From contig OX352761.1 of the NCBI GenBank assembly GCA_947095585.1, positions 60,256,832 to 60,320,831 on the forward strand: a stretch of DNA of 64,000 bases. Reading direction: 5' to 3'. A program made the translations under genes and the position numbers. Source of the stretch: Nephrocerus scutellatus (taxonomy: Eukaryota; Arthropoda; Insecta; Diptera; Pipunculidae). Under the pieces are notes generated by a model that had not been told where the DNA came from, ran no database searches, and saw nothing but the letters and a program-made list of their open reading frames with translations. Shown piece after piece: positions 10,247 to 21,497 of this stretch (position 1 is its first letter; every line of letters starts with the position of its first letter).

Positions 10247-10984
10247 CCCTTTTTAAATTCAGAGGACAAATCAACATTTCACAATATTAATTAATTTGCA
10301 ATAAAAAAAAAGTATTTATAACGTTTAAATAAAAAAAACTTGAATTTTAATTTTGTTTAACCTCTGGGGTTAGAGGTACTATTATCCTTTTTCTTGCTCG
10401 TACAGGATGTTAGACATCATGAGTGAGTAAAGTACGTGGGCTGAAGGTGTGTGGCTGGGACTGTTGATCTCACGGTGATTTCTCTCGGCGCTTTTCAGAA
10501 TATGACCCGACGGACTGCGAACAGATGGACTTAGTAAAGTCGACCATTTCCTTCATGATTTTATGAGGTCTCGGTACAGGTGCAATCAAGTCATTCCTTT
10601 TTAGATTTAATTAGCTAGTACGTGAAAAAGAAAATTTCCTAAACGAAGAAAAGAAAGAAAGAAAAGGAAAGTTTTCTTTTGTTAATTTCAGTTTAGAGTA
10701 ATATAGTTGTAAGTGTTTAGAATATAAAAATAAAGGAATGACCTGGCTGTACCAGGACTGAGGGACGCTATCCTTTATTCCCTCCTTTATCCAGCGCCTT
10801 TTATTCCGATTTACCACCTTTTTAAAATTTTTTTTTATAAGTCGACACGACAAATTTTTTGTTGATCATGAGGAGGTGTCACTGGTAAGAGACAAGGACC
10901 GCCCGTCCGACGAGCTTAGCTGAGCAACCGCGAGCCTGTCGCGACGTCCTTGCCAGTGGCAGAACCCCTAGTGGGACATCGCCC
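10247..10984. repeat. Tandem duplication, copy 2 (738 bp)
   Basis: Same unit as 9501-10246 at about 98% identity, with scattered substitutions and an ~11-bp deletion in the TTTCAGTATAATTTCAG segment. The paired blocks recur at 10880-10899 and 10946-10958, so the stem is preserved in both copies. Confidence 0.85.
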
Positions 10985-11143
10985 CATAACAAATCTGTGA
11001 AATTTTCAGGTGATGGTGTTACAACATCCAAACTGCTTTTATGTCTGAAAAAAATTATATTTTAAAAAAACTTTATAAAGTTTTGCTACGTAATACTTAC
11101 GATCTTTTCACTAAAACCCTATCTAGCTGACGTTATTTGTTAA
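10985..11143 (-). other. Exon-like pieces left of the LINE array
   Basis: On the minus strand a GTAAGTATT donor (11100) and a TTTTTTTCAG acceptor (11045) bound a 56-bp intron between RQLDRVLVKRS and HKSSLDVVTPSPENFTDLLW. Splice sites and length fit a fly intron, but both outer ends run into repeats (10984 and 11144), so this is at most a gene fragment. No homolog recognised. Confidence 0.25.
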
Positions 11144-12058
11144 TATGCCTGGATTCGGGCACAATTTTGGTGCTGACATCAGTTCACTCCACTAAATATT
11201 CGACTTCCAATACTTTCCAACTCTTCACAGCTATCGTCTGAATCAAACATTTTAAAATTTATTTTAAAAAGACCTTTGATATATTTTAGAAAAATTTGAA
11301 ACATCAAATGTCATAAAATAACATTCAATATAAGTTCGTTCAATTAATTTCCTGGAGGAAATTTTATATTTTAGAACTAATGTAAAAATAACAATCAAAA
11401 ACATATATGCATTAGTACAATTTAGTTGTAATTTTCAACTTAAGAGTGAAAAGCACGTTCAGTTTCTTTTTGTACAAAAATACCAACAAATATTTATGTC
11501 CATCACAAATATATAAAAAGGTGTAAAAAATGTATGTGCGCGCGGAGAACGGAGAATTTTGGAAAATCCACCGAAAAATTCGGAAAATTCGGAAAGTTTA
11601 AAAACGAGTTTTTTGAGTTTGATAAGATAATTCTTCATCAAAGTTATTCATGAAAATTAAATGGGAAAATAAATTCTAAAACTTAATTGATTTTAATTTC
11701 TGTTCATTTTATATGACTTTATTCATGCGCGTTATTTTCGATATTCAATTTGTGAGTCAATGTTTTATTGTAAGTGGAACTACTTTATCAATTCTGGGAT
11801 ATAGCCAGGGTCTGGAATTTCGGGAACTAAGCAATTTCTCAAGCGATTTGTATGAAATTTTGAATATAGGACTACGATGCGACTATAAGACTTGTTCATA
11901 TGGAAATTCTGGGGACATGGCTAATGGGGTCTGGAATTTTGGAAACTTAACTATTTTTCAAGCTGTTTACGCCATCGTAAACATAATAAACAATTAAAAT
12001 TAAAATTCTTATCAATAATATTCTAAAATATTAGTATTATATAAATTTATTTGCTCTC

Positions 12059-12708
12059 TAAAAGTACTGGAGAGTGCAAGAACGCCACTTCGGCTCAATG
12101 AAAGGAAAATCCCCATGCACACCTCCCCGTGGTAGAGAGTGGGTAACACTAACGTGCAGGGGGATCGAATGGATGCCGGGATAAGCAGACAAACCAGCGA
12201 TGCTGGTCAGGGCAAAAACTTGTCCTTGGGATGGTTAAAAGCCCCCAAAAGGTGGAAGAACTGCAGGTGGCGGCCAACGCCATGACAGCCTGGTGGCGGA
12301 GGAGCCTATCTTAAAAGGCCAACGGCAGCAGCAAGTAGCGCCTGTAATCCCATATTGGGCGGCTACAAAAGGTTTCTGTTTTCCCATAGTGGGCGGCCTC
12401 AATCAGTTATGTGTTTGACCATACAAAGGGCGGGTGCGCCTGTCAAATCTGAGCTAATGTATGTTATTATTCGTATCTCGGAAAACACCATGGTGGAAGG
12501 ATATATGCAAATACCTGAACTATGACAATAACTGGAAATGAGTCCCCAAGAGGTAACGTTTTTATGGAGAATCCTTCTGCATCTTCGGCTGCAGTAAACT
12601 GCACATCGGATTTGGGGGTTCGGCATCTTTCATGTACGAGCGTCAATCAAGACGCCATAATAATAAATTAATCATTAACAAATAGAAGAAGTCTTTCAAG
12701 AAGCGCAA
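12059..12708 (+). other. LINE 5' UTR (example from unit 1; repeated in all units)
   Basis: The segment from AAAGTACTGGAGAGTGC to the endonuclease is GC-richer than the preceding flank and contains GTGCAGGGGGATCGAATGGA and a CATATTGGGCGGC / CCATAGTGGGCGG repeat pair. Equivalent starts lie near 16135, 19485, 22797, 26080, 29382, 32633 and 34819. Taken as the element's 5' region from its position. The exact 5' end is not known. Confidence 0.55.
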
Positions 12709-14100
12709 ATGTTACTTTTGGCTACCGCATACGTACGAAAATCGGAGCATGGAACGTTCGATCCTTGTACAGCGAAGGTTGAGCGTGAAATGCTTCGCCT
12801 AAAGATCAGTATCCTGGGCATTAGCGAAACTAAGTGGAGAGGAAGAGCTGAATACAGATCTGACACTGGACAAACGAGAATGTGTATTCCGGGGAGGATG
12901 AAAAAGAGGGTGGCCAAAGACTGCATGCTGTCGGAATTATGTTGAACGAAGAAGCGAGGCATAGTCTTATGTCCTGGGCGCCCATTTCTGCGAGATTAAT
13001 GACAGCAAAGTTTCGTTCAAAAATCCGTAACATAACAATTATTCAGTGCTACGCCCCCACAAATGAAGCGACCGAGGAAGACAAAACCGCGTTTTACACT
13101 CATCTTAACTCGGTTTACAGGAGTGTTCCGAGAGCTGATATCATAATCGTCATTGGAGACCTCAATGCCCAAGTCGGTCGGATGGAAAAAAAAAATGTCT
13201 TGGGGTCACGGAACGAAAATGGCGATTTGCTTGTCGACTTTTGTAATGCGAATCGTCTTGTGCTAGGTGGGATTGTATTTAAGCATAAGACGTGCAACGA
13301 AATCACCTGAGTGGATCCGGATGGTCAAACTGAAATCCAAATTGACCATATCATGATTCAGCAGCGATGGAGGAAGTCAATGAGTGATGTCCGAAGTATA
13401 AGAATTTCCGATGTGGGAAGTGACCACCAATTGGTTCTGATGAGTCTCAAACTACGCACCGCTGCCGTACAAAGACAAGCGCAGGATGCAGGAAGGAGTT
13501 CAAAATTCAATACGAATGCTTTAAACGATCCCAACATTCGTCGTAACTATGTCACCACACTTAACGACAGAGCTTCGTCATTAAACGGAATTCAGCATTC
13601 AACAATTGATGAGATGTGGGGTGAAATAAAAAGTGTTTTTATGGAGGCTGGATCCGTAACTGTACCCAAGCGGACAAGAGTTGGAGACTCAAGATGGTCT
13701 ATCGCTTCGTGAGACGTGACAGAAGGGTGAGGTTAGATGGACTCGCAAATAATGCGGAAAACGCTGCAAGAAGAGGATATATCCGTGAACTGTACCAAAT
13801 ATCCAAAGATGTTATTGGGAAAAAAAGCAACACCAATCATCCTGTAATGGATGTGGATGGCACACTTTTGGTATCAATTGAGGACCAGCTTCGAGTCTAT
13901 ACTCAAGAGGCATCAAGCTGGCTTCCGCAGTGGTCGATCATGTGTCGACAATATCAACACCCTGCGTATCGTCCATGAGCAGTCGATGGAATTTCAATCA
14001 CCGCTTTACCTCATGTTCGTGGATTTTGAGAAGGCCTTTAATGGAGTTAGCCGTAAATGCATATTGAGATCGTTGCTTGGTAGAGGAATTCCACCAAAAA
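12709..14100 (+). pseudogene. LINE copy 1: RTE-like endonuclease and partial RT
   Basis: Encodes an apurinic-type endonuclease: ISILGISETKWRGRAEYRSD (catalytic E), IIIVIGDLNAQVGR (D.N) and DVGSDHQLVLMSL (SDH). RT residues follow (QAGFRSGRSCVDNINTLRI, LMFVDFEKAFNGVSRKCILR with motif A aspartate). The WNVRSLYS start motif lies in another frame. Copy-specific breaks: one base lost in GAATGTGTATTCC (~12879), and TGG to TGA in TCNEIT* (13308-13310). The 10-A tract after GRMEKK keeps the reading frame. The family resembles the craniofacial development protein 2-like / RTE group. A 5' UTR with no clear gene precedes it from about 12059. Confidence 0.85.
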
Positions 14101-14404
14101 TATGCCTGGATTCGGGCACAATTTTGGTGCTGACATCAGTTCCGCTGGTGTTGATTTTGTCTAAATTATTCTTGTATCTCGTATATTGGTTCCAAGACTT
14201 TTGTACAAATCTTTAATAACACTCACTTTACATTTCAAATCTTTAAATTTTTCTTCCATCTCCACACATACTTCATCCCATAGTTTGTTAAGGATGCCGA
14301 GTGTGCGCAGTTTTATCGGGAGATCAAATACGCAATCCAAAACGCAACTTTCAAATTCATATCTGCTCCCTTTTAATATATCTTTTTGGATTTATCCCTT
14401 TTTT

Positions 14405-15278
14405 AAATTCTCTATATTAACTTCACTTGCCCGTGGGTCGGTCGTCGGTCGTCGGTCGTCTGTCGTGGATTCTTGCGATCAATTTTTAACCCACTTCCCA
14501 TGGCCCGATTTAATTGAAATTTTGCACACATGTGTATTTCCGGAGACAACACTTTCTATTAAATTTTGAGGCCCCACGGGCTGCGGAGTCGGGGGGCTCC
14601 CAAACAAAAATTTTCAAAAATTTACCCGATTTTCTTCAAATTTTACACACATGTGTATACCCAATAAACAATACTTTCTCGAATTTTGGTAGTGATCGGG
14701 TCCCGGGTTCGGCCGCAAGGCCCTTATACATTTTTTAAATATTTATACTGGCATCAGATATTCGTCGCCCTTTATGGACTGTGTGCGGTGTGTGCTGCGC
14801 AGTCGCCTGCGCTGCATGGTTTTGGTGGTGGAGAGAGAGAGAAATCTTAGCTCACGCACAAATGAACCCAGCAAATGAAACGAGACATAAATGTTTTATG
14901 CTTAATTCAACTTACATTTTTTATTTACTGAATTGTATTTTTATTGATGTCGTTTTTTTTGTTATCGATATCAACTTACAGATAGAACAACAAGTTTTCA
15001 CAATATTCTGTCATTTCGCGTTTTCATAAATTAGTTCAGAGCAGTCAAAGAGTTCTCAAGATAACTGCTCGTGTTTCTTATTTGCTCAGAGTATGAGCGT
15101 GCTCTACGTGCTCAGAATAAAATGATCTGAGCATTTTCAATTTTAACATCTGATGTCAAATGTCTGTTTCGATGATTTTCTCCTACTCTAAAAATAAAAT
15201 GGCCCAGGATCGAGGGGCTCCCATATCAATTTATGCGATTAGAGAATTTAGATGAAAAATTTTAATTTTAATGGGTTG
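14405..15278. mobile_element. Private ~875-bp insertion in array unit 2
   Basis: Other units read CCC-T(7)-ATATTTGG. Unit 2 instead has about 875 bp placed inside the T tract. It contains GTCGGTCGTCGGTCGTC and two related ~130-bp blocks, each with TTGAAATTTT-type sequence then CACACATGTGTAT (14516 and 14637), followed by GGGCTCCC-type GC-rich ends. No coding frame recognised. T-run flanks prevent a clear target-site duplication. Confidence 0.6.
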
Positions 15279-16784
15279 TTTTTTTTATATTTGGTTTCCA
15301 CTAAATATTCGACTTCCAATACTTTCCAACTCTTCACAGCTATCGTCTGAATCAAACATTTGAAAATTTATTTTTAAAAGACCTTTGAATAAAATAACAT
15401 TCAATATAAGTTCGTTCAATTAATTTCCTGGAGGAAATTTTATATTTTAGAACTAATGTAAAAATAACAATCAAAAACATATATGCATTAGTACAATTTA
15501 GTTGTAATTTTCAACTTAAGAGTGAAAAGCACGTTCAGTTTCTTTTTGTACAAAAATACCAACAAATATTTATGTCCATCACAAATATATAAAAAGGTGT
15601 AAAAAATGTATGTGCGCGCGGAGAACGGAGAATTTTGGAAAATCCACCGAAAAATTCGGAAAATTCGGAAAGTTTAAAAACGAGTTTTTTGAGTTTGATA
15701 AGATAATTCTTCATCAAAGTTATTCATGAAAATTAAATGGGAAAATAAATTCTAAAACTTAATTGATTTTAATTTCTGTTCATTTTATATGACTTTATTC
15801 ATGCGCGTTATTTTCGATATTCAATTTGTGAGTCAATGTTTTATTGTAAGTGGAACTACTTTATCAATTCTGGGATATAGCCAGGGTCTGGAATTTCGGG
15901 AACTAAGCAATTTCTCAAGCGATTTGTATGAAATTTTGAATATAGGACTACGATGCGACTATAAGACTTGTTCATATGGAAATTCTGGGGACATGGCTAA
16001 TGGGGTCTGGAATTTTGGAAACTTAACTATTTTTCAAGCTGTTTACGCCATCGTAAACATAATAAACAATTAAAATTAAAATTCTTATCAATAATATTCT
16101 AAAATATTAGTATTATATAAATTTATTTGCTCTCTAAAAGTACTGGAGAGTGCAAGAACGCCACTTCGGCTCAATGAAAGGAAAATCCCCATGCACACCT
16201 CCCCGTGGTAGAGAGTGGGTAACACTAACGTGCAGGGGGATCGAATGGATGCCGGGATAAGCAGACAAACCAGCGATGCTGGTCAGGGCAAAAACTTGTC
16301 CTTGGGATGGTTAAAAGCCCCCAAAAGGTGGAAGAACTGCAGGTGGCGGTCAACGCCATGACAGCCTGGTGGCGGAGGAGCCTATCTTAAAAGGCCAACG
16401 GCAGCAGCAAGTAGCGCCTGTAATCCCATATTGGGCGGCTACAAAAGGTTTCTGTTTTCCCATAGTGGGCGGCCTCAATCAGTTATGTGTTTGACCATAC
16501 AAAGGGCGGGTGCGCCTGTCAAATCTGAGCTAATGTATGTTATTATTCGTATCTCGGAAAACACCATGGTGGAAGGATATATGCAAATACCTGAACTATG
16601 ACAATAACTGGAAATGAGTCCCCAAGAGGTAACGTTTTTATGGAGAATCCTTCTGCATCTTCGGCTGCAGTAAACTGCACATCGGATTTGGGGGTTCGGC
16701 ATCTTTCATGTACGAGCGTCAATCAAGACGCCATAATAATAAATTAATCATTAACAAATAGAAGAAGTCTTTCAAGAAGCGCAA

Positions 16785-18177
16785 ATGTTACTTTTGGCTA
16801 CCGCATACGTACGAAAATCGGAGCATGGAACGTTCGATCCTTGTACAGCGAAGGTTGAGCGTGAAATGCTTCGCCTAAAGATCAGTATCCTGGGCATTAG
16901 CGAAACTAAGTGGAGAGGAAGAGCTGAATACAGATCTGACACTGGACAAACGAGAATGCTGTATTCCGGGGAGGATGAAAAAGAGGGTGGCCAAAGACTG
17001 CATGCTGTCGGAATTATGTTGAACGAATAAGCGAGGCATAGTCTTATGTCCTGGGCGCCCATTTCTGCGAGATTAATGACAGCAAAGTTTCGTTCAAAAA
17101 TCCGTAACATAACAATTATTCAGTGCTACGCCCCCGCAAATGAAGCGACCGAGGAAGACAAAACCGCGTTTTACACTCATCTTAACTCGGTTTACAGGAG
17201 TGTCCCGAGAGCTGATATCATAATCGTCATTGGAGACCTCAATGCCCAAGTCGGTCGGATGGAAAAAAAAAATGTCTTGGGGTCAGGGAACAAAATTGGC
17301 GATTTGCTTGTCGACTTTTGTAATGCGAATCGTCTTGTGCTAGGTGGGATTGTATTTAAGCATAAGACGTGCAACAAAATCACCTGGGTGGATCCGGATG
17401 GTCAAACTGAAATCCAAATTGACCATATCATGATTCAGCCGCGATGGAGGAAGTCAATGAGTAATGTCCGAAGTATAAGAATTGCCGATGTGGGAAGTGA
17501 CCACCAATTGGTTCTGATGAGTCTCAAACTACGCACCGCTGCCGTACAAAGACAAGCGCAGGATGCAGGAAGGAGTTCAAAATTCAATACGAATGCTTTA
17601 AACGATCCCAACATTCGTCGTAAGTACGTCACCACCCTTAACGACAGAGCTTCGTCATTAAACGGAATTCAGCATTCAACAATTGATGAGATGTGGGGTG
17701 AAATAAAAAGTGTTTTTATGGAGGCTGGATCCGTAACTGTACCCAAGCGGACAAGAGTTGGAGACTCAAGATGGTCTATCGCTTCGTGAGACGTGACAGA
17801 AGGGTGAGGTTAGATGGACTCGCAAATAATGCGGAAAACGCTGCAAGAAGAGGATATATCCGTGAACTGTACCAAATATCCAAAGATGTTATTGGGAAAA
17901 AAAGCAACACCAATCATCCTGTAATGGATGTGGATGGCACACTTTTGGTATCAATTGAGGACCAGCTTCGAGTCTATACTTAAGAGGCCTCAAGCTGGCT
18001 TCCGCAGTGGTCGATCATGTGTCGACAATATCAACACCCTGCGTATCGTCCATGAGCAGTCGATGGAATTTCAATCACCGCTTTACCTCATGTTCGTGGA
18101 TTTTGAGAAGGCCTTTAATGGAGTTAGCCGTAAATGTATATTGAGATCGTTGCTTGGTAGAGGAATTCCACCAAAAA
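16785..18177 (+). pseudogene. LINE copy 2: RTE-like endonuclease and partial RT
   Basis: This is the best-preserved endonuclease of the array: 17046-17789 is open for 247 residues because its 10-A tract keeps the frame. The N-terminal part is cut off by GAA to TAA in LNE* (~17028). A TAA (CAA to TAA) at ~17981 ends the RT linker after LRVYT. Motifs GDLNAQVGR, WVDPDGQTEIQIDHIM and GSDHQLVL are intact. RT residues QAGFRSGRSC to LLGRGIPPK follow in another frame. Its unit (14101-18177) is longest because of a private insertion at 14405-15278. Confidence 0.85.
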
Positions 18178-18237
18178 TATGCCTGGATTCGGGCACAATT
18201 TTGGTGCTGACATCAGTTCCGCTGGTGTTGATTTTGT

Positions 18238-18468
18238 CTAAATTATTCTTGTATCTCGTATATTGGTTCCAAGACTTTTGTACAAATCTTTAATAACACT
18301 CACTTTACATTTCAAATCTTTAAATTTTTCTTCCATCTCCACACATACTTCATCCCATAGTTTGTTAAGGATGCCGGGTGTGCGCAGTTTTATCGGGAGA
18401 TCAAATACGCAATCCAAAACGCAACTTTCAAATTCATATCTGCTCCCTTTTAATATATCTTTTTGGAT
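18238..18468 (-). other. Minus-strand 77-codon open frame repeated in the array units (example, unit 3)
   Basis: The minus strand reads KGSRYEFESCVLDCVFDL, then TPGILNKLWDEVCVEMEE, then KVSVIKDLYKSLGTNIRDT to a TAG. The composition is protein-like and the same frame is recognisable in units 3 and 7; units 5 and 6 lose its C-terminal end. A separate short frame starts ATG at 11250 (MFDSDDSCEELESIGSRIFS) on the same strand. No family recognised and no start codon in the 77-codon frame. It may be an exon of a gene the LINE landed in. Confidence 0.3.
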
Positions 18469-19114
18469 TTATCCCTTTTTTTATATTTGGTTTCCACTAA
18501 ATATTCGACTTCCAATACTTTCCAACTCTTCACAGCTATCGTCTGAATCAAACATTTTAAAATTTATTTTAAAAAGACCTTTGATATATTTTAGAAAAAT
18601 TTGAAACATCAAATGTCATAAAATAACATTCAATATAAGTTCGTTCAATTAATTTCCTGGAGGAAATTTTATATTTTAGAACTAATGTAAAAATAACAAT
18701 CAAAAAACATATATGCATTAGTACAATTTAGTTGTAATTTTCAACTTAAGAGTGAAAAGCACGTTCAGTTTCTTTTTGTACAAAAAATACCAACAAATAT
18801 TTATGTCCATCACAAATATATAAAAAGGTGTAAAAAATGTATGTGCGCGCGGAGAACGGAGAATTTTGTAAAATCCACCGAAAAATTCGGAAAATTCGGA
18901 AAATTTAAAAACGAGTTTTTTGAGTTTGATAAGATAATTCTTCATCAAAGTTATTCCTGAAAATTAAATGGGAAAATAAATTCTAAAACTTAATTGATTT
19001 TAATTTCTGTTCATTTTATATGACTTTATTCATGCGCGTTATTTTCGATATTCAATTTGTGAGTCAATGTTTTATTGTAAGTGGAACTACTTTATCAATT
19101 CTGGGATATAGCCA

Positions 19115-19400
19115 GGGTCTGGAATATCGGGAACTAAGCAATTTCTCAAGCGATTTGTATGAAATTTTGAATGTAGGACCAAGATGCGACTATAAAACTT
19201 GTTTCTATGGAAATTCTGGGATCTGACCAATAGGGTCGGGAATTTTTGGAACTAAGCCATTTCTCAAGCGATTTGTATGAAATTCGGAATATAGGACTAC
19301 GATGCGACTATAAGACTTGTTCATATGGAAATTCTGGGGACATGGCTAATAGGGTCTGGAATTTTGGAAACTAAACTATTTCTCAAGCTGTTTACGCCAT
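19115..19400 (+). repeat. 117-bp minisatellite inside the array flank (example, unit 3)
   Basis: Monomers begin GGGTCTGGAATT and contain AATTTCTCAAGCGATTTGTA, GATGCGACTATAA and TATGGAAATTCTGGG. Units 3-7 hold two full monomers plus a partial. Units 1 and 2 hold one monomer fewer. Copies lie near 11810, 15888, 19115, 22430, 25715, 29020 and 32265. Confidence 0.8.
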
Positions 19401-20132
19401 CGTAAACATAATAAACAATTAAAATTAAAATTCTTATCAATAATATTCTAAAATATTAGTATTATATAAATTTATTTGCTCTCTAAAAGTACTGGAGAGT
19501 GCTAGAACGCCACTTCGGCTCAATGAAAGGAAAATCCCCATGCACACCTCCCCGTGGTAGAGAGTGGGTAACGCTAACGTGCAGGGGGGCCGAATGGATG
19601 CCGGGATAAGCAGACAAACCAGCGATGCTGGTCAGGGCAAAAACTTGTCCTTGGGATGGTTAAAAGCCCCCAAAAGGCGGAAGAACTGCAGGTGGCGGTC
19701 AACGCCATGACAGCCTGGTGGCGGTGGAGCCTATCTTGAAAGGCCAACGGCAGCAGCAAGTAGCGCCTGTAATCCCATATTGGGCGGCTACAAAAGGTTT
19801 CTGTTTTCCCATAGTGGGCGGCCTCAATCAGTTATGTGTTTGACCATAAAAAGGGCGGGTGCGCCTGTCAAATCTGAGCTAATGTATGTTATTATTCGTA
19901 TCTCGAAAAACACCATGGTGGAAGGATATATGCAAATACCTGAACTATGACAATAACTGGAAATGAGTCCCCAAGAGGTAAGGTTTTATGGAGAATCCTT
20001 CTGCATCTTCGGCTGCAGTAAACCGCACATCGGATTTGGGGGTTCTGCATCTTTCATGTACGAGCGTCAATCAAGACGCCATAATAATAAATTAATCATT
20101 AACAAATAGAAGAAGTCTTTCAAGAAGCGCAA

Positions 20133-21497
20133 ATGTTACTTTTGGTTACCGCATACGTACGAAAATCGGAGGATGGAACGTTCGATCCTTGTACAGCGAA
20201 GGTTGAGCGTGAAATGCTTCGCCTAAAGATCAGTATCCTGGGCATTAGCGAAACTAAGTGGAGAGGAAGAGCTGAATACAGATCTGACACTGGACAAACG
20301 AGAATGCTGTATTCCGGGGAGGATGAAAAAGAGGGTGGCCAAAGACTGCATGCTGTCGGAATTATGTTGAACGAAGAAGCGAGGCATAGTCTTATGTCCC
20401 TGGGCGCCCATTTCTGCGAGATTAATGACAGCAAAGTTTCGTTCAAAAATCCGTAACATAACAATTATTCAGTGCTACGCCCCCACAAATGAAGCGACCG
20501 AGGAAGACAAAACCGCGTTTTACACTCATCTTAACTCGGTTTACAGGAGTGTTCCGAGAGCTGATATCATAATCGTCATTGGAGACCTCAATGCCCAAGT
20601 CGGTCGGATGAAAAAAAAATGTCTTGGGGTCACGGAACGAAAATGGCGATTTACTTGTCGACTTTTGTAATGCGAATCGTCTTGTGCTAGGTGGGATTGT
20701 ATTTAAGCATAAGACGTGCAACAAAATCACCTGGGTGGATCCGGATGGTCAAACTGAAATCCAAATTGACCATATCATGATTCAGCAGCGATGGAGGAAG
20801 TTAATGAGTGATGTCCGAAGTATAAGAATTGCCGATGTGGGAAGTGACCACCAATTGGTTCTGATGAGTCTCAAACTACGCAACGCTGCCGTACAAAGAC
20901 AAGCGCAGGATGCAGGAAGGAGTTCCAAATTCAATACGAATGCTTTAAACGATCCCAACATTCGTCGCAACTATGTCACCACCCTTAACGACAGAGCTTC
21001 GTCATTAAACGGAATTCAGCATTCAACAATTGATGAGATGTGGGGTGAAATAAAAAGTGTTTTTATAAAGGCTGGATCCGTAACTGTACCCAAGCGGACA
21101 AGAGTTGGAGACTCAAGAGGAGGGTGAGGTTAGATGGACTCGCAAATAATGCGGAAAACGCTGCAAGAAGAGGATATATCCGTGAACTGTATCAAATATC
21201 CAAAGATGTTATTGGGAAAAAAAGCAACACCAATCATCCTGTAATGGATGTGGATGGCACACTTTTGGTATCAATTGAGGACCAGCTTCGAGTCTATACT
21301 CAAGAGGCATCAAGCTGGCTTCCGCAGTGGTCGATCATGTGTCGACAATATCAACACCCTGCGTATCGTCCATGAGCAGTCGATGGAATTTCAATCACCG
21401 CTTTACCTCATGTTCGTGGATTTTGAGAAGGCCTTTAATGGAGTTAGCCGTAAATGTATATTGAGATCGTTGCTTGGTAGAGGAATTCCACCAAAAA
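20133..21497 (+). pseudogene. LINE copy 3: RTE-like endonuclease and partial RT
   Basis: Carries the V/D marker pair (LLLVTAYVRKSEDG). One extra C in ATGTCCCTGGGC (~20397) shifts the frame after HSLMS. The poly-A tract after GGATG is altered, giving GRMKKKCLG. About 28 bp missing near 21117 (ACTCAAG joined to AGGGTGAGG) removes the end of the endonuclease linker. The RT part is like the other copies. Confidence 0.85.

Noticed and set aside
11459..11641. Minus-strand frame MMKNYLIKLKKLVFK repeated in seven array units as a gene
   Set aside because: Length changes with the number of TTCGGAAAA repeats, composition is that of AT-rich DNA, and no domain is visible.
11713..11997. Plus-strand frame MTLFMRVIFDIQF in each array unit as a small protein
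   Set aside because: It reads through the 117-bp minisatellite, and its end changes with monomer number. No conserved function is suggested.
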